Origin: Streptomyces justiciae
GTDB taxonomy: Bacteria > Actinomycetota > Actinomycetes > Streptomycetales > Streptomycetaceae
Direction of reading: 5' to 3'
NCBI RefSeq assembly: GCF_015163075.1
Contig: NZ_JADDXU010000014.1
Location: 1-64,000, forward strand
DNA length: 64,000 bases
A model generated the notes under the pieces. That model was given only the letters and a program-made list of their open reading frames with translations, was not told where the DNA came from and made no database searches. Below are positions 24,402-32,179 of this stretch, in pieces; the first letter of the stretch is position 1; each line of letters starts with the position of its first letter. The translations under genes and the position numbers were made by a program.

Positions 24402-24857
24402 ATGACGGATGCCATGAGCGGCCCGCAGAAGGGGCAGGGGGACGGTTCGCCCCTCGTGGCGGGGCATGAAGGGGAGGGGCGCGGCTTCGCGCAGGAGCGC
24501 GAGAAGGCGCCCTTGGTGGCCAGTCATGAGGCCGCCGGGCGTGACGCCCACGGCGGGCGGCTGCTGGCCGACGAGCAGTGCGACAAGCTCTCCGGTGAGT
24601 TGCAGCACGCCATGGCCGGGTTCGTCGACGGGCCCCGGGCCGCCGTCGAGGAGGCCGACCATGTGCTGGAGGAGGTCACCTCCCGGTTCACGGACGCCAT
24701 GGCGCAACGGCGGCGCACCCTGCGGCAGTCCTGGCAGGGGGCCCAGCACGGGGACGGAAAGCCCATGGCCGAAGGCGGCGCTTCCGGTGACACCGAGCAG
24801 CTGCGGCTCGCCCTGCGTGACTACCGCGAGCTCACGGAGCGGCTACTGAAGCTCTGA
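24402..24857 (+). CDS. hypothetical helical protein, partner of the membrane gene upstream
   Basis: 151 residues, soluble and strongly helical. The N-terminal half repeats PLVAGHE/PLVASHE; the C-terminal half (RLLADEQCDKLSGELQHAMAGFVDGPRAAVEEADHVLEEV) resembles part of the preceding protein (AEADRLLGEV-like), suggesting an internal duplication. ATG at 24402 follows TTGAGAGG. No domain recognised. The 3' end overlaps the convergent DUF1992 gene by 15 bases. Confidence 0.75.
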   Translation: MTDAMSGPQKGQGDGSPLVAGHEGEGRGFAQEREKAPLVASHEAAGRDAHGGRLLADEQCDKLSGELQHAMAGFVDGPRAAVEEADHVLEEVTSRFTDAMAQRRRTLRQSWQGAQHGDGKPMAEGGASGDTEQLRLALRDYRELTERLLKL

Positions 24858-25271
24858 GTCCGGCTTCTTCTCCGCCCGGCGCTCCCGCCACTGGCGTACG
24901 ACCTCTTCCACGTCGTACGGCTTCATGCCCAGCGGGGGGCCGGGCGGAGGCCTGAACATCATGTCGCGGATCTTGACGTTGACGTCGGTGATCAGTTTGC
25001 GGACCGCGCGTTCGGAGGGGGCCGCGTAGGCGGCGGTCAGGGTGTCCTCGGCCTCTTTGCGGAGGGCCAGGGACGGAGGGAGCGCGGAGAGGCCCTCGCG
25101 GGCCATCTTGCGTTTGATCCACCAGAGTTCGTCGTACGGAGTGCTCAGCTCGGGGGGCAACGGTTCGCCCCTGCCCGGGAGTCGGTCGAAGTCGCCGCGG
25201 CCCTGCGCGTCTCGGATCTGCTTGTCGACCCAGGACTCGAACGGGACGCCGGATGGCTTTCGCTCGGTCAT
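24843..25271 (-). CDS. DUF1992 (DnaJ-like J-domain-associated) protein
   Basis: 142 residues opening MTERKPSGVPFESWVDKQIRDAQGRGDFDRLPGRGEPL. The signature WVDKQIRDAQGRGDFDRLPG is DUF1992, found at the C-terminus of human DNAJC28 and as stand-alone bacterial proteins, including YdfJ-type. The conserved LWWIKRKMAREG and DVNVKIRDMMFRPPPGPPLG follow. It lacks its own J-domain. Function unknown; likely soluble. ATG at 25271. Confidence 0.88.
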   Translation of the reverse strand: MTERKPSGVPFESWVDKQIRDAQGRGDFDRLPGRGEPLPPELSTPYDELWWIKRKMAREGLSALPPSLALRKEAEDTLTAAYAAPSERAVRKLITDVNVKIRDMMFRPPPGPPLGMKPYDVEEVVRQWRERRAEKKPDSELQ

Positions 25272-25374
25272 GAGTCCATTGTGCCGGACGCGATGTGGCC
25301 GGGCGATTTATCATGCGGCCGCTGTGCAAGGACACTTGCTCAGGAACGGTTCAGGAACTGCAAAGGGAGCGCAC

Positions 25375-25767
25375 GTGCTCGAACTCACCATGGCCGCCGT
25401 CTCCGCGGCGGAGGAGGGTGCCACGGCCGGCATGCTCATGGCCGACGCACCGAGCGAGCCCGGCGCGCTGCTGCGGGTGGGCCGCGACAAGTCCGTGTGC
25501 CGGCTCGCCACCCCCGACGACTGGCTGTTCGTCTCCCGGGTCCACCTGGAGTTCCTGTGCGGGCCCGAGGGGACCTGGCAGGTGACCTGGCTGCGCGGGT
25601 CGCAGGCCGAGCCGTCCAGCGAGGTGCGGCTGACCGTCGGGGAGTACGCCCAGCCGCTCACCTACGGCGGGACCGTCGCGCTGCCCCGGGGCGGCAGCGG
25701 TGAGATCGTCGTCGTGGACCGCACCGCCCCGCGCAGCGTCAACGTCGGCTTCTATCACGAGGTGTGA
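25375..25767 (+). CDS. small FHA-domain-like protein
   Basis: A 130-residue protein with the FHA core LLRVGRDKSVCRLATPDDWLFVSRVHLEFLCG: the GR, S and SRxH elements that bind phospho-Thr are present (residues ~31-60). The C-terminal half is beta-rich (EVRLTVGEYAQPLTYGGTVALP). The GTG at 25375 follows AAAGGGAGC. It probably reads Ser/Thr-kinase signals, a large network in Streptomyces, though no kinase gene is adjacent. It ends 14 bases before the convergent methyltransferase. Confidence 0.7.
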   Translation: MLELTMAAVSAAEEGATAGMLMADAPSEPGALLRVGRDKSVCRLATPDDWLFVSRVHLEFLCGPEGTWQVTWLRGSQAEPSSEVRLTVGEYAQPLTYGGTVALPRGGSGEIVVVDRTAPRSVNVGFYHEV

Positions 25768-25780
25768 AACCCGGGCGGGG

Positions 25781-26452
25781 CTACGACGTCACTCGCGCCA
25801 GCGCGAAGCCGTCGTAGCCCTTCGCGCCCACCGTCTGGATCGCCGTCGCCGTCAAGCGCGGGTGGGAGCCCAGGAGTTCGATCGCCGCGCGGGTGCCGAT
25901 GACGTCGGGGTCGGTGTCTGCCGTGTCGGCGACGCGGCCGCCCCGTACGACGTTGTCCACGATGATCAGGCTGCCCGCGCGCGTCAGCTTCAGCGCCCAC
26001 TCCACGTAGTGCGGGTTGTTCTCCTTGTCCGCGTCGATGAAGACCAGGTCGAAGGGGGCCGGGTTCTCGTCGGCCAGGCGGGGGAGGGAGTCGAGGGCCG
26101 CGCCGACGCGGATCTCGACGACCTTGTCCAGGCCCGCCCGCGCGATGTTGCGGGCCGCCACCTCGGCGTGCCGCGGGCTGTACTCCAGGGAGATCAGCCG
26201 GCCGTCGGCGGGCAGGGCGCGGGCCATCCGGATGGTGCTGTAGCCGCCGAGGGTGCCGACCTCCAGGATGCGCCGGGCGCCCTGGATCTGGGCCAGGAGC
26301 TCAAGCAGCTTGCCCTGTGCGGCCGTGACGGCGATCGGGGGGAGCCCGGCCGCCTCGCTGTCCCGCAGGGCGGCTTCCAGTGCTTCGTCGTCGGGGGCGA
26401 GATGGGTGGCGAAGTAGGCGTCCACGGCGTCCCAGCGCTGCGACTCGCTCAT
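25781..26452 (-). CDS. class I SAM-dependent O-methyltransferase
   Basis: 223 residues of the catechol/caffeoyl-CoA O-methyltransferase family: ILEVGTLGGYSTIRMARALP (motif I, residues ~66-85), LISLEYSPRHAEVAARN (Glu/acidic SAM ribose ligand), LVFIDADKENNPHYVEWALKLTR (divalent metal Asp-Lys), and LIIVDNVVRGG. It needs Mg2+ or similar. GTG/ATG at 26452. An inverted repeat TAGTTAG/CTAACTA lies 24 bases upstream and probably binds a regulator. Substrate, a catechol or hydroxamate-like phenol, is unknown. Confidence 0.9.
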   Translation of the reverse strand: MSESQRWDAVDAYFATHLAPDDEALEAALRDSEAAGLPPIAVTAAQGKLLELLAQIQGARRILEVGTLGGYSTIRMARALPADGRLISLEYSPRHAEVAARNIARAGLDKVVEIRVGAALDSLPRLADENPAPFDLVFIDADKENNPHYVEWALKLTRAGSLIIVDNVVRGGRVADTADTDPDVIGTRAAIELLGSHPRLTATAIQTVGAKGYDGFALARVTS

Positions 26453-26475
26453 GCGTCCTCATTCGTCGGGGTAGG

Positions 26476-26494
26476 TAGTTAGTAGTGCTAACTA
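26476..26494 (-). promoter_or_regulatory. palindromic operator upstream of the O-methyltransferase
   Basis: Perfect 7-bp arms TAGTTAG (26476-26482) and CTAACTA (26488-26494) with a 5-base spacer. AT-rich palindromes are rare in this genome, so a TetR/MarR/PadR-type binding site is plausible. It sits in the promoter region of the methyltransferase, 24 bases from its start. Confidence 0.6.
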
Positions 26495-26500
26495 GCTCAC

Positions 26501-27637
26501 CTAACGGCCCTGAGGGGTCATCGGTTCCGCGGTGGGCGGCTGCGCCGGGCGCCGGGTCCGTCGTACGACGAACAGGGCCACCGCCGCCGTGAGCGCGGCC
26601 AGGGTGCCCGCGACCGTCAGCAGCCAGGCCGGGACTCCGGCCACCGTGCGGAGCCGGTCCTCGTAGATGACCTGCTGGAAGGCGGTGTCCTTGGCGGTGC
26701 GGCGCAGGGTGTGGTCGCCGTCGATCAGGGACGGGGCCGGGAACTCCTGGCCGATCGCCGTCAGGAACGGGGTGCCCGCGGTCAGCTCGGCCAGGGGGCT
26801 GTGCCGCGGGGGTGTGACCCGGCCGGCGAAGGTGACGCGGGGGCGGGAGCCGCCGATCGCGGAGGCCGGTTCCATGCGGTGCGCGGCCAGGACGTACAGG
26901 CCCAGCGACTGGGGTGTGCGGGCGAGGCGGGACAGCCGCATCGGGTAGACCGGCTCGTCGGCCGTGAAGGACAGGCTCAGCGGGTCCAGGGTGCCCTGGA
27001 GGGGGGTGCCGGTGGTCTCCGGGGCCAGGCGGATCGCCACGTACTCCCAGCGGCGCGCCACGTACGGCTGGAGGGCGTCGCCGAGGCGGGGCGGGAGGCT
27101 GAAGCCGTTGTCGGCCAGCCAGCCGCCGAGGGCGTCCGGGTCGGTGGCGGTCAGGCGGGCCACGTCGAAGGGGCCCAGCTTCTGGCGGCCCACCACACCC
27201 ACGCCGGGCGCCCTGCCCGCGCCGGGCGGGGGCGCGCCCGCGTCCCGGCCGCCGCCCGAGACCAGCGGCCAGTCGCCGTCCTGCGGCCAGAAGTGGGAGC
27301 GGGTGCGGTGCACCGGCGCGGTGGCCGCGTCCAGCTCGTCGAAGAGCGCCGGGTCGCCCAGCGTCACGTCCGCGCGGTGCGGGACCGGCATGATCCAGGC
27401 CGCCCGGTCGCTGTCCCCGTCGACCGTCAGCCGCATCACGATCCGCTCCCGGCGGCCGTCCCAGCGCACCACCGACACCTCGCGCGCCACGCCCACCCGC
27501 CGGGCGGTGTCCGGGATCATGGCGCCGCAGCCGCAGGCGTAGGCCGGGGCGACCAGGGAACCCACCTGGGTGGCCAGTAACGCCAGGACGACCGCCAGCA
27601 GGCGACGGCGCGCCCGGCCTCTCAGGAAATCGACCAT
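26501..27637 (-). CDS. DUF2330 family exported membrane protein
   Basis: A 378-residue protein: signal-like N-terminus (residues ~10-32), then ACGCGAMI with paired cysteines, the DUF2330 hallmark, a large extracellular region (LTATDPDALGGWLADNGFSLP), one C-terminal membrane helix (~340-362, AWLLTVAGTLAALTAAVALFV), and a cationic tail. DUF2330 proteins occur in actinobacteria and myxobacteria; their role is unknown. The ATG at 27637 follows GGTTTTGGGGGAA. It is divergent from the GT87-PAP2 gene with 280 bases between. Confidence 0.85.
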   Translation of the reverse strand: MVDFLRGRARRRLLAVVLALLATQVGSLVAPAYACGCGAMIPDTARRVGVAREVSVVRWDGRRERIVMRLTVDGDSDRAAWIMPVPHRADVTLGDPALFDELDAATAPVHRTRSHFWPQDGDWPLVSGGGRDAGAPPPGAGRAPGVGVVGRQKLGPFDVARLTATDPDALGGWLADNGFSLPPRLGDALQPYVARRWEYVAIRLAPETTGTPLQGTLDPLSLSFTADEPVYPMRLSRLARTPQSLGLYVLAAHRMEPASAIGGSRPRVTFAGRVTPPRHSPLAELTAGTPFLTAIGQEFPAPSLIDGDHTLRRTAKDTAFQQVIYEDRLRTVAGVPAWLLTVAGTLAALTAAVALFVVRRTRRPAQPPTAEPMTPQGR

Positions 27638-27917
27638 TCCCCCAAAACCCTCCGCTGCGCGGTCGCCAGGCCTTCAGACGGTTACGCGGAGCATACGGGT
27701 CCGCGTCTTGTAGCTACGTAAGTGATCCACAGCCCGCTCAGCGAGGCGGTGCGAGCCGGTGCGGACTATCGTCTTTCGGGCAAATGCAGGACGGGCGTCA
27801 GGTGAACCGGAACCGCCTGCGTCTCTTCTCCGGGGGACTGTGCGCGCCTCATAGGCTGCGCACGACAGACTTCGCGTATCGGACGTGAAGGACGAACGGG
27901 GCGGGAGGCCTAGGCGC

Positions 27918-29975
27918 GTGGCGAATGCGAACCCCAGCGGACGACCGGCGGAAGCGTTCGGAGCGACGGCCGTCGACACGGTCAGAGCGCGCCTGCGCGT
28001 GGCCAGATTCCTGCTGTGGGTGGTCGCCGCGATACTCGCCGTCAGACAGGTCGCCGTCGTCCTCAGCACCCCCAGCGGGGAGCGGCTGACGGATCTGGAG
28101 ACCTGGGTCGGCCCTGACGGCGTCCTCCATGTGAAGGGCTCGCTGTACGACTCGACGGAGTTCACCGGCACGCCCTTCGGCGGCCTCGTCCTGAAGCCGC
28201 TCACCAAGGCGGCCGAACAGGCGCTCGGCTGGGGCTGGACCTTCGGGACGCTGCTTCTGGTCGTCGCGCTCGGGCTTGTCGTCGCGCGGGCGCTGCCTCA
28301 GCCGGTGAACAGACGTACGTCCTTCTTCGCCGCGCCGGTCGCGATCAGCCTGCTGATGCTGTCGCTGCCGGTCCGCAACACGCTGTATCTCGGGCAGACC
28401 AGCATCATGCCGGTGCTGCTGGTGCTGGTCGGCTGCTTCGTCGTGCGCGGACAGCGGACGAGCGGCCTGCTGATCGGCCTGGCCGCGGCGCTCCAGCCGA
28501 CCGTGCTGCTGTTCGCCGGGCTGCTGTGGTTCACCGGGCGGCGCCGGGCCGCGCTCACCACCGGGGCCACGTTCGCGGCGAGCACGGCACTGGCGTGGGC
28601 GGCGCTGCCGCACGACTCGTACACCTACTGGGTCCACCACATGGCCGGGACCGGCCTCGGCGGTGACGCGGACGACCTCGCCAACCAGTCGCTGCACGGG
28701 GCGCTGCTGCGGGCCGGGTTCGAGGGGCCGGTCGAGGTCGGGCTGTTCCTCGCGCTCGGCGCGGCCGTGGCGGCGCTCGCCCTGCGGCGGGCCGTGCGGT
28801 ACGCCCGCGACGGGCAGCTGCTGCTCGCGGTGGCGATCACCGGCTGCGCGGCGATCCTGGTCGCGCCGATGGCCTGGCAGCACCAGCTGCTGTGGGTGCT
28901 GCTCGCGGTCGTCGGCCGGGTCGGCAAGCGGGCCTCGGACCGGTATGTGTGGCCGGTCGCGGTGGTGCTGGTGATGACGCTGCCCGCGAAGATGATCCTG
29001 CCGAACATGGCCTCGCTCTATCCGCTGCGGGACAACGTCGTCCTGCTGGCGGCGCTGGCCGCGGCGACGGTGGTGCCGTTCCTGTCCCGGACCTCGGCGT
29101 ACTACCAGACGCCGATCCCGACCGAGTACGCCGAGCCGGTGCCGGCCCGCTTCCGGCGGGTGCCGCTGCTGCCGTTCCTGAAGCGGGTGCTGACGCGGCC
29201 CAACCTGCTGCTGGAGTTGCTGCTTATTCGTGTCACCTACGCCGCGTACCAGAAGGTGCGGCTCGCGGCGACGGGCGGCAGCAACTCCGAGGGCCGGGCG
29301 CGGGCCGAGGAGCACGGGCAGCAAGTCCTGGACCTGGAGCGGTGGCTGCACATCGACATCGAACACTGGGCGAACCACGCGGTCGTCAAGGTCGACTGGC
29401 TGCGGAACTTCTTCGACTTCTACTACGAGTCCTTCCACTTCGTCGTCCCGCTGACGGTCCTCGGCGTCCTCTACTGGCGCCGCCCCGTCGACTACCGCTG
29501 GGCCCGTGCGTCGCTGGGCTTCGCCACGCTGCTCGCCCTGGTCGGCTTCTGGCTCTACCCGCTCGCCCCGCCGCGCCTGATGCCGGACCTGGGCGTCATC
29601 GACACGGTCCACGGCGTCCAGGACTTCTCCAAGCCCGACTACGGCACCCTGACCGCCCTGACGAACCAGTACGCGGCGATGCCCTCGCTGCACTTCGGCT
29701 GGTCGCTGTGGTGCGGGGTGGTCATCGCGATCGTCGCGCCGAAGTGGTGGATGAAGGCGCTGGGACTGCTCCATCCGTTCTTCACGGTCACGGCGATCGT
29801 GGCCACCGGCAACCACTGGGTGCTGGATGCCGTGGGTGGTGCGGTGGTGGTGAGTGCGGGCTTCGGGCTGTCGTACGTCTTCCAGGGGCCGCGGGCGCGG
29901 ATGGTGAAGGACGCGGCGGCGGAGGAGAAGCCGGTGTTGGCGGGCGCCCCCGTCCGCACTCCCGGGAGCGGGTGA
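27918..29975 (+). CDS. bifunctional GT87-like mannosyltransferase / PAP2 phosphatase fusion
   Basis: 685 residues. The N-terminal ~400 residues are a polytopic GT87-type (PimE/Aglc-like) glycosyltransferase: ten or more membrane helices and LGQTSIMPVLLVLVG, the conserved GQ region. From ~420 a PAP2/inositolphosphotransferase domain follows, with MPSLHFGWSLWCG (motif 2) and ATGNHWVLDAVGG (motif 3, His-x3-Asp). Such AUR1-like PAP2 proteins transfer inositol phosphate or remove lipid phosphate; the fusion suggests one enzyme that makes and trims a polyprenyl or inositol lipid glycoconjugate in the membrane. GTG at 27918 has GGGAGG about 8 bases upstream; GTG at 27885 is the alternative. It is 41 bases before the LuxR gene. 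Confidence 0.85.
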   Translation: MANANPSGRPAEAFGATAVDTVRARLRVARFLLWVVAAILAVRQVAVVLSTPSGERLTDLETWVGPDGVLHVKGSLYDSTEFTGTPFGGLVLKPLTKAAEQALGWGWTFGTLLLVVALGLVVARALPQPVNRRTSFFAAPVAISLLMLSLPVRNTLYLGQTSIMPVLLVLVGCFVVRGQRTSGLLIGLAAALQPTVLLFAGLLWFTGRRRAALTTGATFAASTALAWAALPHDSYTYWVHHMAGTGLGGDADDLANQSLHGALLRAGFEGPVEVGLFLALGAAVAALALRRAVRYARDGQLLLAVAITGCAAILVAPMAWQHQLLWVLLAVVGRVGKRASDRYVWPVAVVLVMTLPAKMILPNMASLYPLRDNVVLLAALAAATVVPFLSRTSAYYQTPIPTEYAEPVPARFRRVPLLPFLKRVLTRPNLLLELLLIRVTYAAYQKVRLAATGGSNSEGRARAEEHGQQVLDLERWLHIDIEHWANHAVVKVDWLRNFFDFYYESFHFVVPLTVLGVLYWRRPVDYRWARASLGFATLLALVGFWLYPLAPPRLMPDLGVIDTVHGVQDFSKPDYGTLTALTNQYAAMPSLHFGWSLWCGVVIAIVAPKWWMKALGLLHPFFTVTAIVATGNHWVLDAVGGAVVVSAGFGLSYVFQGPRARMVKDAAAEEKPVLAGAPVRTPGSG

Positions 29976-30016
29976 CAGTTGCGCCTCCGTGGGGGTGCAA
30001 TGGGGGCGGAGGCGCC

Positions 30017-31915
30017 ATGGACGCGGACGCGGAGCTCGACCGGGGACGCCAGGCCTGCCGGCGGCAGGCCTGGGCGGAGGCGTACGCGCTGCTCGGCAAG
30101 GCCGACACGGTACGGCCGCTCGACGCCGCCGACGTCGAGGCGCTCGCCGAGGCCGCCGACATGCTCGGGCGGTGCGACGACGCGGTGGCGCTGCTGCGTC
30201 GGGCCTTCACGGCGTATGCCGGGACAGGGGAGGTCGGGGCCGCGCTGCGGTGCGCGTACTGGCTGTGCAAGGGGCTCGCCTGGGGCGGGGAACTCGCCCA
30301 GTCCGGCGCCTGGCTGGCCCGCGCGCAGCGGCTCGCGGCCACCGAGCCCGACTGCCCGAGCCGCGGCTATCTGACGATGCTGGAAGCCGAACTGCACTTC
30401 CGCGCGGGCGAACCCGCCGAGATGCTCACGCTCGCCCGGCAGCTCGCCACGACCGTGGGAGGCGATGCGGACCCCGACCTCCTCGCCGGTACGGCGATGA
30501 CGCTCGGCCTCGCGCTGGTGAGCAACGGCGAGGTCGCGGCCGGGCTCGCCCAGCTCGACGAGGCGATGGTCGTCGTCGCCGACGGGGCACCCTCGGCGCG
30601 CTGCATCGGCATGACGTACTGCGTCGTCATCGGCACCTGCCAGGACCTCCAGGAACTGCGCCGCGCCCAGGAGTGGGCCAAGGCGCTCGCCCGCTGGTGC
30701 GCGGCGCAGCCCGACTTCAGCGGCGCCTACCGGGGGCTGTGCCGGGTGCACCGGGCCGCGCTGCTCCAGCTCGGCGGGGCCTGGCCGGAGGCGGACCGTG
30801 AGGCGCGGCTGGCCTGCGCGCAGCTCACCGCGGGCTACGGCGAGAGCGTCGCGGGCAGCGCCTTCTACCAACTGGCCGAACTCCACCGCCTGCGCGGCGA
30901 GTACGCCGAAGCGGAACAGGCCTACCGCGACACCCTCCGCCACGGCTGGGACACCCAGCCCGGCCTCGCCCTCCTCCGCCTCTCCCAGGACCGCCCGACC
31001 CCGGCCGCCGCAGCGATCCGCCGAGCACTGGCGGAGACGACGGACCCGATGAGGAGGGCGCGATTGCTGCCGGCGGCGGTGGAGATCCTGCTGGCGGAGG
31101 GGGCAGAGGAGGGGCACGAGCAGAGGGCCGATGGTGCGGGCGCGGGGGAGCGGCGGGGTGCTGGAGCCGGCGCGGCGGAGGGGCGAGATCGGCTGGGCGG
31201 TGTGGGCGCGGGGGCGGGCCCGGCGCGGCGGGGCGACGGTGTGGGCGCGGAGGCGGGGCAGGAGCAGCGGGGCGGGGGCGGCGCGGGGGTGGCCGACGGT
31301 GGTCCTTCCGGCGGGGCGGGTCTCTCGGGCGGGTCCGGTCTGCCCGACGGGTCCGGCCGTCGTGGTGTTTCTGCCGAAGCCCTCCGTGCCGCCGATGAGC
31401 TTGCCGCCCTTGCCGAGGCTCAGAGCATCGTCGCGTTGCGGCTCGTGGCTTGTCAGGCTCGGGGGGCCGTGTTGCTTGCGCAGGGAGTGGCGGGGGAGGC
31501 GCTTGGGGTGTTGCGGGAGGCTGGGCGGGGGTGGCGGGAGTTGGACGTGCCCTATGAGGCCGCCCGGGTCGGGGTGCTCGTCGCGCTGGCCTGTCGGGCG
31601 CTCGGGGACGAGGACTGTGCCGCGCTGGAGTTGGACGCGGCCGGGCAGGCCTTCGCGCGGCTCGGGGCGCTGCCTGACCTGCGGCGGGTCGAGGGGCTTC
31701 GGGGGCGGTCCGTGCTCTCGCCTCGGGAGCTTGATGTCGTACGGCTCATCGCCCAGGGCCGCACCAATCACGCCATCGCCGCCGAACTCGTCCTCAGCGA
31801 GAAGACCGTCGCCCGGCACATCAGCAACATCTTCGCCAAGCTCGACCTCGGGTCACGCACTGCTGTCGCCGCGTACGCATTCGAGAACGGGCTGGTCCGG
31901 CCCCCGGGTGTCTAG
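30017..31915 (+). CDS. LuxR-family regulator with TPR region and Gly-rich insert
   Basis: 632 residues. An N-terminal TPR/HAT-like helical repeat region (~1-355) contains no Walker motif, so this is not a full LAL/MalT-type ATPase. A Gly/Ala/Arg low-complexity insert spans ~365-440. The C-terminal HTH is classical LuxR: SVLSPRELDVVRLIAQGRTNHAIAAELVLSEKTVARHISNIFAKL (residues ~570-614). ATG at 30017 follows GGGCGGAGG. The insert's codon use remains GC-biased but is highly repetitive. It is cotranscribed with the small TPR protein and flavoprotein downstream, so it may control them. Confidence 0.85.
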   Translation: MDADAELDRGRQACRRQAWAEAYALLGKADTVRPLDAADVEALAEAADMLGRCDDAVALLRRAFTAYAGTGEVGAALRCAYWLCKGLAWGGELAQSGAWLARAQRLAATEPDCPSRGYLTMLEAELHFRAGEPAEMLTLARQLATTVGGDADPDLLAGTAMTLGLALVSNGEVAAGLAQLDEAMVVVADGAPSARCIGMTYCVVIGTCQDLQELRRAQEWAKALARWCAAQPDFSGAYRGLCRVHRAALLQLGGAWPEADREARLACAQLTAGYGESVAGSAFYQLAELHRLRGEYAEAEQAYRDTLRHGWDTQPGLALLRLSQDRPTPAAAAIRRALAETTDPMRRARLLPAAVEILLAEGAEEGHEQRADGAGAGERRGAGAGAAEGRDRLGGVGAGAGPARRGDGVGAEAGQEQRGGGGAGVADGGPSGGAGLSGGSGLPDGSGRRGVSAEALRAADELAALAEAQSIVALRLVACQARGAVLLAQGVAGEALGVLREAGRGWRELDVPYEAARVGVLVALACRALGDEDCAALELDAAGQAFARLGALPDLRRVEGLRGRSVLSPRELDVVRLIAQGRTNHAIAAELVLSEKTVARHISNIFAKLDLGSRTAVAAYAFENGLVRPPGV

Positions 31916-31993
31916 GAATACCCATACCCCCGTCCTGGCGAATGGGCATTGCTGTCGATGCGCGCGCCCATGTCCCGCGCGCAGCATCTAAGC

Positions 31994-32179
31994 GTGTCCG
32001 ACGACGCGCTCACCCCCCGCGAACAGCTGCGAACGGCCCGGTTGAGGTACGCCGACAGCGCCGCCGAGCTGGGCACCCTGCTGCGGCTGCGCGGTGAACT
32101 CACCGAGGCCGAGCGGCTGTTGCGGCAGGCCGTGGAGATCTACGAGGCCGAGCGCACCACGACCGAGGAGCTGGCATGA
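31994..32179 (+). CDS. small TPR-like protein, 61 residues
   Basis: A GTG start at 31994 gives MSDDALTPREQLRTARLRYADSAAELGTLLRLRGELTEAERLLRQAVEIYE, about one and a half TPR helices. Its end overlaps the flavoprotein start by four bases (ATGA), so it is translationally coupled. It resembles the C-terminal TPR repeats of bacterial regulators and may be a detached fragment or an adaptor. Upstream bases 31949-31993 are also open but carry no ribosome-binding site. Confidence 0.6.
   Translation: MSDDALTPREQLRTARLRYADSAAELGTLLRLRGELTEAERLLRQAVEIYEAERTTTEELA

Noticed and set aside
28892..30016. N-terminal extension of the LuxR frame over the GT87-PAP2 gene
   Set aside because: This stretch is out of frame with the strongly supported membrane protein and is Arg/Gly-rich; the LuxR protein starts at 30017 with its own Shine-Dalgarno.
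29639..31819. A 726-residue open frame on the minus strand opposite the LuxR gene
   Set aside because: The plus-strand LuxR protein has a clear HTH and codon bias; the minus frame is Pro/Arg/Gly-rich with no domain.
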